DNA from: UBA10908 sp964608965
Lineage (GTDB): Bacteria > Bacillota > Clostridia > Peptostreptococcales > Anaerovoracaceae
Reading direction: 5' to 3'
DNA length: 64,000 nucleotides
Assembly: GCA_964608965.1 (NCBI GenBank)
Contig: CAZSPZ010000002.1
Location: 124,001-188,000, forward strand
A program made the position numbers and the translations under genes. This document shows, in pieces, positions 8,989 to 17,338 of the stretch. The notes beneath the pieces are model-generated. The model saw only the letters and a program-made list of their open reading frames with translations. It was not told the origin of the DNA and made no database searches. Each line of letters starts with the position of its first letter. Within the stretch, counting starts at the first letter, position 1.

Positions 8989-10893
8989 ATGTTAGAAAAC
9001 ATGATATTCTGTTTACCGGCAAGCAAACACAAGGAGGCTGAAATTCGACAGTGTCTCCAAGCGCATCCAGAAATAAGATACGTTTCACTGTGCGGACTGG
9101 ACATCGTAGGCGACGATACAGACGAGAAGATTCCCATAGAAAACATGTTGGACGACGTGGGACACTTTCTTTCTTTCGGTGTACAGACCGATGGTTCTTC
9201 GGTATTCTTACCAAAGATCGCGGAAATAAACAATGCAAGGGTGGACATTTTACCCGACCTATCCGTCAACTGGTATGTGGATTACAACTACCAGAACATC
9301 GACGAAGCGACGGGGCTGCCGATGGGCACGCTTCGGATTCCTTCCTATCTTGTCCATAACGACAAAGCAGAAGTGGGATCTAGGATCATCCTTCGCGACG
9401 CCATCAAGGTTTTCAAAACCGGGCTCATGAATTTATTGAAAGAGAATCCCTATGTCTTCGAATATCTGCCGTTTGACAGCATCGACGACATTGCGGAAAT
9501 TAAGCTGACTTCGGCCACCGAACTTGAATTTTATGTTAAGACACCCGACGATGTGGCCGATAAAGACAGACTGCACACGTCCCAGGAACTGAAAGAGCAG
9601 TATTGGAAGAGAACGCTGGGTCTTGTTCGTACCGCTTTGGAGCGCACGCTGATTGTTTTGAACCGCTATGGTTTTGAAATTGAAATGGCGCACAAAGAAG
9701 TGGGCGGCGTTAAGCCTAAGCTGATGCATGACGGCGACTTCGACCACATCATGGAGCAGCTGGAAATCGACTGGAAGTACTCCGATCCCATGCAGGCTGC
9801 GGACAACGACAAGCAGGTCCGTTATATTGTAAAGGACATCTTCCGCAACCACGGCCTGGACGTAACGTTTATGGCCAAGCCGATAGAAGGTGTTGCCGGC
9901 AGCGGCAAGCACACGCATATCGGTGTTGCGGTATTGCTCAAGGACGGAAGACTCATCAACCTGTTTACGGCAAAAGATGTACACAAAGATTATTTGAGCC
10001 CCATTGGCTATGCTTGCTTGATGGGCCTTCTTAAGAATTACGAGATTATCAGCCCGCTTGCAAACTGCACCAACGATGCTTATAACCGTTTGAAACCCGG
10101 TTTCGAAGCGCCCGTCAGTGTCGTCACAAGCCTTGGTCACACCGTGGAAGCCCCTTCCAGAAACCGTACGATTTTAGTGGGCTTGATCAGAGACATGCGA
10201 AATCTTATGGCCACACGCTTCGAGCTTCGCTCTCCAAACCCCAAGAGCAATACCCATCTGGTGCTTTCTGCGGTTTATATGTCCATGCTGGACGGACTTC
10301 GCGCCGCGCTCGAAAACGGAAAAACACCGGCCGACCTGTTCCAATCTCTTACGAAAGAGTATGGAGAAGAAGACTTTTATCTTGAAAAAGACAGGGTTTA
10401 CCGCACAGAGAAGAATATCTTCGACGATTACTCTCAGGAAGAAAGAGAAAAGTATTTCGGCAAAGCGCCGGCTACTGTCTGGGAAGCGCTCAAGGGCTTT
10501 GATCTTTATCCCGAAAAGGCCAATTTGCTGTTTACCGGCAACATGATGGAGCCTATCGACTTGGAATCCTATAAGATTGCGGTTTTGTCGCAGTGGGCTA
10601 CCGAGCTTCACAACAGAATTATTCCCGGCATGCGCAAGAGCGTCCGAGAGTGCGAGAAGTGCCACGATTCCTTGGACTGTGCAGATATCGACGAAGTGCG
10701 CTGGAGAAAAATCCGGTCGCTCCGAAAAGAGATCAGCCAGGATGCCACGGAAAAGACGAGTCTTCTTACAAAGTTGTCAAACGCTCTGGATACAGCAGAT
10801 TACAACACAGCGTCAGACCTGCAAAAACTGGCGCAGGAAAAAGTCGCTGAATTGGAAGCCTTGTATTCCGAATATAAAAAGAATTTGCTTTAG
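8989..10893 (+). CDS. Glutamine synthetase family protein, long type-I-like variant
   Basis: Translated from the ATG at 8989, which has a perfect AAAGGAGG upstream; the in-frame ATG at 8944 lacks one. The 634-residue product shows glutamine synthetase landmarks: the beta-grasp motif FGVQTDGSSV, ELEF (about residue 178), HKEV (about 235), EIDWKYSD, GSGKHTHIG (about 305), GFEAP and RFELRSPNPKSN. The metal ligands appear intact. About 16 extra residues separate HKEV from EIDWKY compared with ordinary type I enzymes, and roughly 130 extra residues follow the catalytic domain, making it longer than the usual 445 residues. It probably makes glutamine from glutamate, ammonia and ATP; a related gamma-glutamyl ligase remains possible. 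A DUF951 gene follows in the same transcript. Confidence 0.85.
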   Translation: MLENMIFCLPASKHKEAEIRQCLQAHPEIRYVSLCGLDIVGDDTDEKIPIENMLDDVGHFLSFGVQTDGSSVFLPKIAEINNARVDILPDLSVNWYVDYNYQNIDEATGLPMGTLRIPSYLVHNDKAEVGSRIILRDAIKVFKTGLMNLLKENPYVFEYLPFDSIDDIAEIKLTSATELEFYVKTPDDVADKDRLHTSQELKEQYWKRTLGLVRTALERTLIVLNRYGFEIEMAHKEVGGVKPKLMHDGDFDHIMEQLEIDWKYSDPMQAADNDKQVRYIVKDIFRNHGLDVTFMAKPIEGVAGSGKHTHIGVAVLLKDGRLINLFTAKDVHKDYLSPIGYACLMGLLKNYEIISPLANCTNDAYNRLKPGFEAPVSVVTSLGHTVEAPSRNRTILVGLIRDMRNLMATRFELRSPNPKSNTHLVLSAVYMSMLDGLRAALENGKTPADLFQSLTKEYGEEDFYLEKDRVYRTEKNIFDDYSQEEREKYFGKAPATVWEALKGFDLYPEKANLLFTGNMMEPIDLESYKIAVLSQWATELHNRIIPGMRKSVRECEKCHDSLDCADIDEVRWRKIRSLRKEISQDATEKTSLLTKLSNALDTADYNTASDLQKLAQEKVAELEALYSEYKKNLL

Positions 10894-10902
10894 GAGGATA
10901 AA

Positions 10903-11094
10903 ATGCCTTTACCTCTGGCTGTAGGCGACAAAGTGCAGATGAAAAAGAAGCATCCCTGCGGTGGGGACAAGTTTACACTGCAGCGTGTCGGCGCCGATTG
11001 CCGGGCTTCCTGCGACACTTGCGGCGCCCAAATTTGGATGAAAAGGCAGGAATTCGAAAAGAAAGTCAAGAAAATCGAAAAGAATCATGAATAA
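10903..11094 (+). CDS. DUF951 family small protein
   Basis: A 63-residue basic protein that begins PLPLAVGDKVQMKKKHPCGG, the characteristic start of DUF951. It has four cysteines (CGG and RASCDTCGAQ among them) that may bind zinc. It starts nine bases after the upstream stop, behind TTTAGGAGGATAAA, and is followed at once by a terminator, so it is the last gene of the glutamine-synthetase-like operon. Small size, positive charge and a KOW-like beginning suggest nucleic-acid binding, but the family has no established role that I know. Confidence 0.88.
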   Translation: MPLPLAVGDKVQMKKKHPCGGDKFTLQRVGADCRASCDTCGAQIWMKRQEFEKKVKKIEKNHE

Positions 11095-11100
11095 GGATTG

Positions 11101-11137
11101 AAAAAGGTGCGGCCCCCGCGGGGATCGCACCTTTTTT
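11101..11137 (+). terminator. Rho-independent terminator
   Basis: AAAAAGGTGCG...CGCACCTTTTTT, with an inner CCCC/GGGG stem, closes the glutamine-synthetase-like/DUF951 transcript. The A run on the other side would let it serve the minus-strand patatin gene too. Confidence 0.9.
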
Positions 11138-11163
11138 CGCAATGACGTTCGACAACGCCCCTA

Positions 11164-11257
11164 ATCCGCACTTCTTTTATAACAAGCCTGTTTACAGTAG
11201 CCATTCCGCATTTTTTACAGTAAACCTGTTTTCAGCAGCCATTCCGCACTTTTTACA
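11164..11257. repeat. 38-bp degenerate tandem repeat overlapping the patatin gene 3' end
   Basis: Copies starting CCTGTTT at 11187 and CCTGTTTT at 11225 differ at about 3 of 33 positions, and a third partial copy (ATCCGCACTTCTTTTA) precedes them at 11164. The copy at 11225 encodes the C-terminus of the minus-strand patatin gene; the other copies lie beyond its stop. Confidence 0.7.
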
Positions 11258-12438
11258 TCTTGATCGAACAGGCGCTTCAACGCCTTTTGGAAAGGTGGCG
11301 GCAGTTCCTTGGATTTCTTCCGGCCATCCTCTGCCGGCGCTTCCTGTTTCTTTAGGAACTCTGCAATATAGATAAGAATTGCCCGTTTGCTCAGATGGCT
11401 GATATTTTCGATATTTCTTTCCATTTGAAGAATGGACAACTTCTTTAAGCCCTCTCGAAGGTCGACAAGATTCTTATCTTCCGTCGTCGCATATTCGCTG
11501 AGCGCACTCTTGAGTTTGCCAAGGAACGTCTCCTGCGTGTAGATAATTTCAGGATCCAAGCCAAAAGCCATTCCTGCGTATTCCGCAGCCTTGATATTTC
11601 TAAGGTCCATTTGCCCCTTTGCAAAAGCGTAACGGTAGCCGTCCATTACATGGAAAGCTTTTAACGTGTCCAAATAACCAAGCCGCATAATGTGCTTCGT
11701 ATTTTCTTTATCGAAAATCAGAAACGATCCCAAATCCCAGTAGCACTGAACCAATGTAAGGCGGTCCTTTGCGATCTCTAAATCCTTTTCCCGAAGTTTT
11801 CCCACCGCAGCCAGATTGACGGCGATGATTTTCCCGGCACCTTTTTCCAAAGCTAAAGAGACGGGCATAAAGTCGTAAAACGCACCGTCTAAAAACTTTT
11901 CGTCGTGTATTTCGTAGGGCGTAACCGCAGGAAAACACGAGCTGCTGGCTAAGATATAATCCAGCATTTCGCCCTCCGGCATATCCTCTTTCCAAAGATA
12001 AACAGGTTCCATGGAAGGAAATTTTACCGTTACGATGCCAAAATCGACGGGGGAATTCCGCACTTTTTCCTCGTTGATGTTTTCGCGGAGAATGTCTTTG
12101 ATCGTGGTGAACTTGACGCCTTTGTTTTCCACCACATGGGCATAGTCAAACACCATGTCTGTTTCCAGCTTGTTCCACAGAGCTTCTGCGGCGTCGTAGG
12201 TGTTTTGAGCGACGGCGGCGGCGTTCATGGCGCCGATGGACGTACCCACGGCGATGTCGATTTTTATGCCAAGTTCCCGCAGAGCACGCCAGACGCCCAC
12301 CTGATAGGCGCCCCTTGAGCCGCCGCCGGAAAGCACCAGGGCGGTTTTATCGGAAATGGTATCCGCCACCGTCATTGGCGTTTGCGGAGGACGAACTTTT
12401 CTGACCAGAGTTTCGATGGCTATTTTATGTTTAGGCAT
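11215..12438 (-). CDS. Patatin-like phospholipase
   Basis: A 407-residue protein of the bacterial patatin family. The oxyanion-hole motif LSGGGSRGAYQVG is at about residues 36-48, the nucleophile motif GTSIG with the catalytic serine near residue 66, and the dyad aspartate in FLDGAFYDFMP near residue 188 (DGA rather than DGG). No signal peptide is seen, so a cytoplasmic or membrane-peripheral lipid acyl hydrolase is likely. The C-terminal 190 residues are helical and unassigned. The ATG has GGGGAGGTG upstream, and the gene overlaps the 3' end of the sirtuin gene by 19 bases, so the two are co-transcribed on the minus strand. Confidence 0.9.
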   Translation of the reverse strand: MPKHKIAIETLVRKVRPPQTPMTVADTISDKTALVLSGGGSRGAYQVGVWRALRELGIKIDIAVGTSIGAMNAAAVAQNTYDAAEALWNKLETDMVFDYAHVVENKGVKFTTIKDILRENINEEKVRNSPVDFGIVTVKFPSMEPVYLWKEDMPEGEMLDYILASSSCFPAVTPYEIHDEKFLDGAFYDFMPVSLALEKGAGKIIAVNLAAVGKLREKDLEIAKDRLTLVQCYWDLGSFLIFDKENTKHIMRLGYLDTLKAFHVMDGYRYAFAKGQMDLRNIKAAEYAGMAFGLDPEIIYTQETFLGKLKSALSEYATTEDKNLVDLREGLKKLSILQMERNIENISHLSKRAILIYIAEFLKKQEAPAEDGRKKSKELPPPFQKALKRLFDQDVKSAEWLLKTGLL

Positions 12439-13160
12439 TCTCTAAGCACCTCCCCGATGGGATCGTGTATCACAAGATCCGCGTTCTTGTCCATGTCGGT
12501 CGTGGATTTATTGATTAAAACCAGCTTGTCGCCGGAAAAATATTGAATAAAAGCAGCTGCGGGGTAGACGACCAACGAAGTGCCTCCGATAATTAGCACA
12601 TCGGCGTTCATAATGGCCGCGATGGATTCCTGGATGCAGTCGTTGTCGAGCATTTCTCCGTAAAGAACGACGTCCGGCTTTATGATCCCGCCGCATTTTT
12701 CGCACTTGGGCACACGGTTTTCGCAGTGATGTTCGCTCAGAATGTAGGACAAGTCGTAATGCTCTCCGCACGTAAGGCACGTATTCCTTTGAATGGAACC
12801 GTGGAATTCGAAGACATTTTTACTGCCGGCCGCCTGGTGGAGACCGTCAACATTTTGCGTGATGACTGCAGAGAGCTTTCCCTGCTGCTCCAACTTGGCC
12901 AGCGCCAGATGAGCTTTATTGGGCTTGGCATAACAAGCGACGAGGTTCTTTTTATAGTAATCAAAGAAAGTTTCAGTGTGACACTTAAAGAAATCTCCGG
13001 AAAGCATGTCCTCGGGTCGATATCCGAATTCCGACTGCGCGCTGTACAGTCCTTTTCCCGAACGAAAATCCGGGATCCCGCTCTCGGTCGATACTCCGGC
13101 GCCCCCAAAAAAGACGATGTTGTCTGCATTGTTTATAATCTCTTTCAGTTCTTCGTACAT
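12420..13160 (-). CDS. Sir2 family NAD-dependent protein deacylase (sirtuin)
   Basis: A 246-residue sirtuin. The start was placed at 13160 (MYEELKEI), where AAAGGGG lies upstream; the frame runs back further but that stretch carries promoter-like AT-rich DNA. Motifs are GAGVSTESGIPDFRS (NAD binding), TQNVDGLHQAAG, FHGS with the catalytic histidine, two CxxC pairs for zinc (CLTCGEH and CEKCGG) and GTSLVVYPAA. It removes acyl groups from lysines using NAD+. Sharing a transcript with a patatin-like lipase is notable but unexplained. The gene is divergent from the DNA-repair radical SAM gene. Confidence 0.93.
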   Translation of the reverse strand: MYEELKEIINNADNIVFFGGAGVSTESGIPDFRSGKGLYSAQSEFGYRPEDMLSGDFFKCHTETFFDYYKKNLVACYAKPNKAHLALAKLEQQGKLSAVITQNVDGLHQAAGSKNVFEFHGSIQRNTCLTCGEHYDLSYILSEHHCENRVPKCEKCGGIIKPDVVLYGEMLDNDCIQESIAAIMNADVLIIGGTSLVVYPAAAFIQYFSGDKLVLINKSTTDMDKNADLVIHDPIGEVLRECLNIK

Positions 13161-13243
13161 CGCGCGGTCCCCTTTCTGCCTTTTATTATACATTATTCTA
13201 TTATAATACATCTTTTTGCATAAAAAGTAACAGAACAAAGTTG

Positions 13244-13272
13244 TTGAACATATGTTCTTTTGGATATATAAT
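13244..13272 (+). promoter_or_regulatory. Promoter with overlapping LexA (SOS) box
   Basis: TTGAAC at 13244-13249, a 17-base spacer and TATAAT at 13267-13272. The palindrome GAACATATGTTC at 13246-13257 fits the Gram-positive LexA/DinR core GAAC-N4-GTTC and overlaps the -35 box, as expected for repression. The predicted transcription start falls at or next to the ATG at 13279. Confidence 0.7.
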
Positions 13273-13278
13273 ATTTGT

Positions 13279-14706
13279 ATGGAAAATTTCGATCTCATCA
13301 TGGGAAAACTAAAGATCTTGACGGATGCCGCGAAGTACGACGTTTCCTGCTCCAGCTCCGGTCACGAACGCCGGGGTAAAGACGGCCATATCGGCAGTGC
13401 GGCCGCCATGGGGATTTGTCATTCCTGGACAGCGGACGGCCGCTGTATTTCCCTGCTCAAGGTCCTTTACACGAACCGCTGTGTTTACGACTGCGAATAC
13501 TGCGTCAACCGGCGGTCTGCAGACGTGGAGAGGGCAGCGTTTACACCCAAGGAACTTTCCGACCTTACCATGGAGTTTTACCGCCGAAATTATATAGAAG
13601 GCCTTTTCTTAAGCTCTGCCGTGGACGGCTCTCCGGACAAAACCGCAGAGGAAATTTGCGAGGCGCTTCGCATGCTGCGCGAAGATTGCGGCTTTCTGGG
13701 TTATATTCACGCGAAAATCATTCCAGGTGTTTCTCCCGAATTGGTGCAGCGAATCGGATTTCTTGCAGACAGGCTGAGCGTCAACATCGAGCTTCCCACA
13801 AGGGAAGGCTTGGAACGGCTGGCCCCGCAGAAAAAGGCAGAAGGCATTTTAAAACCCATGCGGCAGATCACCGATACGATGGCTGAACAAAAAGCGCTCG
13901 TGGGCGCAGGGAACAAGTATTCCCACTATCGTTACAGGGCGCCCGTACTGGAAGAAAAAGCGGGCAGCAGCTATTTGTCGGGCGAAGGGGACAACAGTCT
14001 TACGACGCAGCAATTGATTTATCAAGGCGCCGGCGCCAATCTTACACTGCGTCAACAGGATGCACGCATGGTCACGAAAAAAGATCGATTTTCTCCTGCG
14101 GGACAGACAACACAACTGATGGTCGGAGCGACAGACGACAGCGACCTTCAGATTCTCGCGCTGTCCCACAGCATGTATAAGAAATTTTTTATGCGCAGGG
14201 TGTATTTCAGCGCCTATATTCCTCTTATGGACTCTCCCCTTCTTCCTGCCGTGGGAAGCACGGTTCCTCTGGCCAGAGAGCACAGGCTTTATCAGGCGGA
14301 TTGGCTGATGCGGTTTTACGGTTTCACGGCGGACGAGATCGTGGACAAGTCCAATCCGAATCTGGATTTGGAAATGGATCCCAAAGTTTCCTGGGCGCTA
14401 AGGCATTTGGAGCTTTTCCCGATGGAAATCAACAGGGTGTCGGCGGAGGAGCTTCTGCGGATTCCCGGTGTCGGCAACATTTCTGCCGTTCGAATTCTCC
14501 GGCAGCGGAAGCTCTCCCCTTTAAGCTACGACGATTTAAAGCGGGTGGGCGTCGTGCTAAAGAGGGCGAAGTATTTCATTACGGTCAACGGGAAATACTT
14601 CGGCTCCGCCGTAAAAGAGCAGCAGCTTCGGGAGCATCTCTTAATGCAGACGGGCGGCATTCAACTGGACATGCTGAGCGATACGTCCCGCTTGTTAAAA
14701 GGATAA
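13279..14706 (+). CDS. Putative DNA modification/repair radical SAM protein (TIGR03916-like)
   Basis: A 475-residue radical SAM protein. The cluster motif is CVYDCEYC near residue 75, preceded by the family-typical AKYDVSCSSSG. The C-terminus carries a helix-hairpin-helix element (LLRIPGVGNISAVRILRQR, about residues 395-415), which points to DNA binding. The start at 13279 fits the homologous N-terminus; the upstream ATG at 13252 lies inside the LexA box and is rejected. No Shine-Dalgarno sequence precedes 13279, so translation may be leaderless. The partner gene of the TIGR03915/DUF4130 family follows after three bases. The pair is annotated in many bacteria as DNA repair without a proven reaction. 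Confidence 0.88.
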   Translation: MENFDLIMGKLKILTDAAKYDVSCSSSGHERRGKDGHIGSAAAMGICHSWTADGRCISLLKVLYTNRCVYDCEYCVNRRSADVERAAFTPKELSDLTMEFYRRNYIEGLFLSSAVDGSPDKTAEEICEALRMLREDCGFLGYIHAKIIPGVSPELVQRIGFLADRLSVNIELPTREGLERLAPQKKAEGILKPMRQITDTMAEQKALVGAGNKYSHYRYRAPVLEEKAGSSYLSGEGDNSLTTQQLIYQGAGANLTLRQQDARMVTKKDRFSPAGQTTQLMVGATDDSDLQILALSHSMYKKFFMRRVYFSAYIPLMDSPLLPAVGSTVPLAREHRLYQADWLMRFYGFTADEIVDKSNPNLDLEMDPKVSWALRHLELFPMEINRVSAEELLRIPGVGNISAVRILRQRKLSPLSYDDLKRVGVVLKRAKYFITVNGKYFGSAVKEQQLREHLLMQTGGIQLDMLSDTSRLLKG

Positions 14707-14709
14707 AAA

Positions 14710-15462
14710 ATGGAATACGTTTACGACGGAACGTTCGACGGCCTTCTCTGCTGCCTCTACGCGCACCTTTACGACGAGGCCGCAGAGGCGATACTGCCCG
14801 AAAAAAATGCGGGGCAGTACAGCCTGTCTGCTCGGCGGGCCGTTCTTACCGACCAGACGAAGGCCGACAAAGTCGCCTCCGCCATAGAAAATAAAATTTC
14901 TCCCGCTTCTCTTCGGCGCTGTTACAGAGCGTTTCTTTCCAATATTCCCGGAGCGGAAATGGATATCCTGACCTACGCTTTCTACGGTTTTAAAATCGGA
15001 AAAGACGTGGATTATTTGCATGGGGATCCTATTGTCCGCAGAATGGACGAACTGAACCATAAAGTAAACCGCGAAATCGAAAGGATCATGGGCATGCTCC
15101 GCTTTAACGCCGTGTACGATGAAAACGGAGCCGAAGTGCTGTATGGAAACTTCGGACCCGACTCGGACCTGATTCAGCTTGTTATGCCCCATTTTCTGAA
15201 TCGCTACAGGCGCGAACCCTTTGTCATACACGATATAAACCGCGAAAAAGCAGGGTTCGCGGCGGGCGGGCGCTGGGTGATGCGTCCGTTATCCCGCGAC
15301 TTTGCGCCCGAGTTTACCCCCTCCGAACAGGAGTATCAGTCCTTGTGGAAGCAGTACTTCAAAACTGCCGCGATAAAAGAGCGGATCAATCCGCGCTGCC
15401 AGAAAAACTTTATGCCCAAAAGATATTGGCAGTACTTAGTGGAAAATCCGGAAGAAAAGTAG
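14710..15462 (+). CDS. TIGR03915/DUF4130 putative DNA metabolism protein
   Basis: A 250-residue protein starting MEYVYDGTFDGLLCCLY, the typical beginning of the TIGR03915 family that accompanies the radical SAM repair protein. A histidine-containing stretch near residues 155-160 (VMPHFLNRY) and a C-terminal block (RWVMRPLSRDFAPEFTP) fit the DUF4130 pattern. It starts three bases after the radical SAM gene behind AAAAGGAT and so shares the SOS-type promoter. It is thought to act with the partner on damaged DNA; the reaction is not established. Confidence 0.88.
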   Translation: MEYVYDGTFDGLLCCLYAHLYDEAAEAILPEKNAGQYSLSARRAVLTDQTKADKVASAIENKISPASLRRCYRAFLSNIPGAEMDILTYAFYGFKIGKDVDYLHGDPIVRRMDELNHKVNREIERIMGMLRFNAVYDENGAEVLYGNFGPDSDLIQLVMPHFLNRYRREPFVIHDINREKAGFAAGGRWVMRPLSRDFAPEFTPSEQEYQSLWKQYFKTAAIKERINPRCQKNFMPKRYWQYLVENPEEK

Positions 15463-15506
15463 CACAGGATATGGTACAATAAAACGATATAAACGGAGGT
15501 TTTATT

Positions 15507-16286
15507 TTGAATATTTTAGTTGCAAACGACGACGGCATTCATCGCCGCGGTATACAAGAACTCGTAGCTGCTCTTTCGGGAATCGAGGGCGCCAAAATTT
15601 ATGTTTTCGCCCCCGACAGAGAGCGCACAGCAGCGGGACACGGAATCACCATGCGGGATTCCCTTTACATAGAGCCTTGGAACATGGACGATTACCCCGG
15701 CGCGGTGGAAGCTTTTTCCTGCTCGGGAACGCCGGCCGACTGCGTTAAAGTGGGAATGGCGCTTCTTAAACAAAGAGGGATTATTGTCGATTTAGTCTGC
15801 GGAGGAATCAACCACGGCTCCAATCTGGGCACCGATGTATATTATTCGGGGACGATCGCCTGCGCCATGGAAGGCCGCCTTCTGGGCGTTCCGGCCATCG
15901 CTTTTTCTTTGTGCTCCCACGAGTGCACGCACTTCGAGATTTTTAAGGATTTAGTCCCGCAAATCGTCATGAAATCCCTGGGAAAAATTCCTTCCGATAC
16001 GATATTAAACGTCAATGTGCCCGACATCCCGCAGGAAGAGCTGTCCGGGATATTGGTGACAGGTATGGGACCAAAAGATTACACCGACGTGTATTACCCG
16101 GTGCAGGAAACGTCAAAAGGAATATATTACGAATATAAGAGCAGCGACGTATACTATCCCAATGCAGGGCTTTCCTGGGATGTGGGCGGTTATCAGGAAA
16201 AATACGTCACCATCGTACCAATCACCGTGTCCATGACACGGGCAGACAATTTAGACCTTATCAAGTCTTGGGGCATAAAATTATGA
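15507..16286 (+). CDS. surE: 5'/3'-nucleotidase SurE
   Basis: A 259-residue SurE protein. It uses a TTG start behind AAACGGAGG. MNILVANDDGI holds the metal-binding aspartates (residues 8 and 9), SGTPADCV and GGINHGSNLGTDVYYSGT follow with the conserved Asn and Ser residues. SurE proteins hydrolyse nucleoside 5'- and 3'-monophosphates with a divalent metal and are tied to stress survival. The 3' end overlaps the next gene by ATGA. A TACAAT hexamer lies at 15475 but no matching -35 is clear. Confidence 0.95.
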   Translation: MNILVANDDGIHRRGIQELVAALSGIEGAKIYVFAPDRERTAAGHGITMRDSLYIEPWNMDDYPGAVEAFSCSGTPADCVKVGMALLKQRGIIVDLVCGGINHGSNLGTDVYYSGTIACAMEGRLLGVPAIAFSLCSHECTHFEIFKDLVPQIVMKSLGKIPSDTILNVNVPDIPQEELSGILVTGMGPKDYTDVYYPVQETSKGIYYEYKSSDVYYPNAGLSWDVGGYQEKYVTIVPITVSMTRADNLDLIKSWGIKL

Positions 16287-17212
16287 TCAATAAATTCAAT
16301 TCGTTCGGAGAACTTTTCACCTTGGATTCCAAAGACATGTCAATGCCTTACTTCCGCGCAAATCCGAACAGATGCACCAGCCAGGGCTTTGCTTCCCTTT
16401 GCATGTGGGAAGGGAATCGCTATAAAATCATAGACGGCTACCTCTGCATTGTAAGCACAGGATGGTTTGGCCAGGAATACCACGGCCCCTATATGTTCCC
16501 GCCGCTTTCTTTAGACGGAAAATACGACGCCGTCAAGCTTCGGGAGTTGATTTTCAACCTGAAGGATCAAACGTGCGGAGAAGGGGAAAACTTTACGATT
16601 TTCGGCGTTCCCGAAGTGCACCTTTCGCTCTACAACGAAGCGATGGAAGGATTTGCCGTGGCAATCCCGGATGAAAACGACTGGGATTACATTTATGACA
16701 GAACCGATTTGGAGAATTTGTCCGGCCGCAAATACGCAAAAAAAAGAAATCATCTGAACTACTTCTTGTCCAACTGGGACTATACATACGAAGAAATCAC
16801 GCCGGCTCATGTAGAAGAACTGACGGCCGTCACCGATGAATTTATGAAAAGAAAAGCCGAGACAAACGAGAACGATTTTCTCGTTCAGCAGGAAGGCAGA
16901 ATCATTAAGCGCACCCTCCCCGAATACGAGAAATATGGGCTGTTCGGTGGGTTGATCAGAATAGACGGAAAAGTAAAAGCGTTTACCATGGCAAGCAGGC
17001 ATACCGCCGATTCGGTGGATGTGTGCATCGAGAAGGCAGACCCTGCCTATAGAGGGCTTTATCAGGCAATCAACAAAGACTTTGCAAAAACTCTTCCGCC
17101 CGAAATTCTCTACATCAACAGAGAAGAGGATATGGGGCTTCCGACGCTTCGGCAGACAAAGCAGTCGTATTTCCCAAGCCGCATGTTTAAAGTTTATATC
17201 TATAGACTGTAG
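16283..17212 (+). CDS. DUF2156 (GNAT-fold, LPG synthase C-terminal-like) protein
   Basis: A 309-residue soluble protein of the DUF2156 type. This GNAT-fold domain also forms the catalytic part of phosphatidylglycerol lysyltransferase (MprF), but the membrane flippase part is absent. Recognisable blocks are RKYAKKRNHLNYFL (about residues 150-163), GGLIRIDGKVKAFTMAS (about 220-236) and the terminal INREEDMGLPTLRQTKQSYFP. The start at 16283 overlaps the surE stop by four bases; a TTG at 16268 is possible but less likely. It may move an aminoacyl or acyl group to an unknown acceptor. Confidence 0.85.
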   Translation: MINKFNSFGELFTLDSKDMSMPYFRANPNRCTSQGFASLCMWEGNRYKIIDGYLCIVSTGWFGQEYHGPYMFPPLSLDGKYDAVKLRELIFNLKDQTCGEGENFTIFGVPEVHLSLYNEAMEGFAVAIPDENDWDYIYDRTDLENLSGRKYAKKRNHLNYFLSNWDYTYEEITPAHVEELTAVTDEFMKRKAETNENDFLVQQEGRIIKRTLPEYEKYGLFGGLIRIDGKVKAFTMASRHTADSVDVCIEKADPAYRGLYQAINKDFAKTLPPEILYINREEDMGLPTLRQTKQSYFPSRMFKVYIYRL

Positions 17213-17223
17213 GCGGCCGGTTA

Positions 17224-17252
17224 TTGAAAAAGAAGGGGCAAAGTAGTATAAT
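17224..17252 (+). promoter_or_regulatory. Sigma-A-type promoter of the thiolase gene
   Basis: TTGAAA at 17224-17229, a 17-base spacer and TATAAT at 17247-17252, giving an 80-base leader before the thiolase start. Confidence 0.75.
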
Positions 17253-17286
17253 AAGAACAGCCGTTTTTGAAGCGGCCTGAATGCGT

Positions 17287-17302
17287 TAAAACATATGTTT
17301 TA
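17287..17302. promoter_or_regulatory. 16-bp perfect palindrome in the thiolase leader
   Basis: TAAAACATATGTTTTA is a perfect palindrome about 28 bases after the predicted transcription start and before the ribosome binding site. It could be an operator for a dimeric regulator. It shares the ACATATGT core with the LexA box at 13246 but lacks GAAC/GTTC, so LexA binding is unlikely. Confidence 0.45.
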
Positions 17303-17338
17303 TATTTTTTATGAAGTAATTGTAGGAGGTTTGTTTAC

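Noticed and set aside
13252..13278. Upstream ATG for the radical SAM gene
   Set aside because: It lies inside the LexA box and before the predicted transcription start.
17287..17302. Second LexA box
   Set aside because: The outer bases are AAAC/GTTT, not GAAC/GTTC, and the downstream thiolase is not an expected SOS gene.
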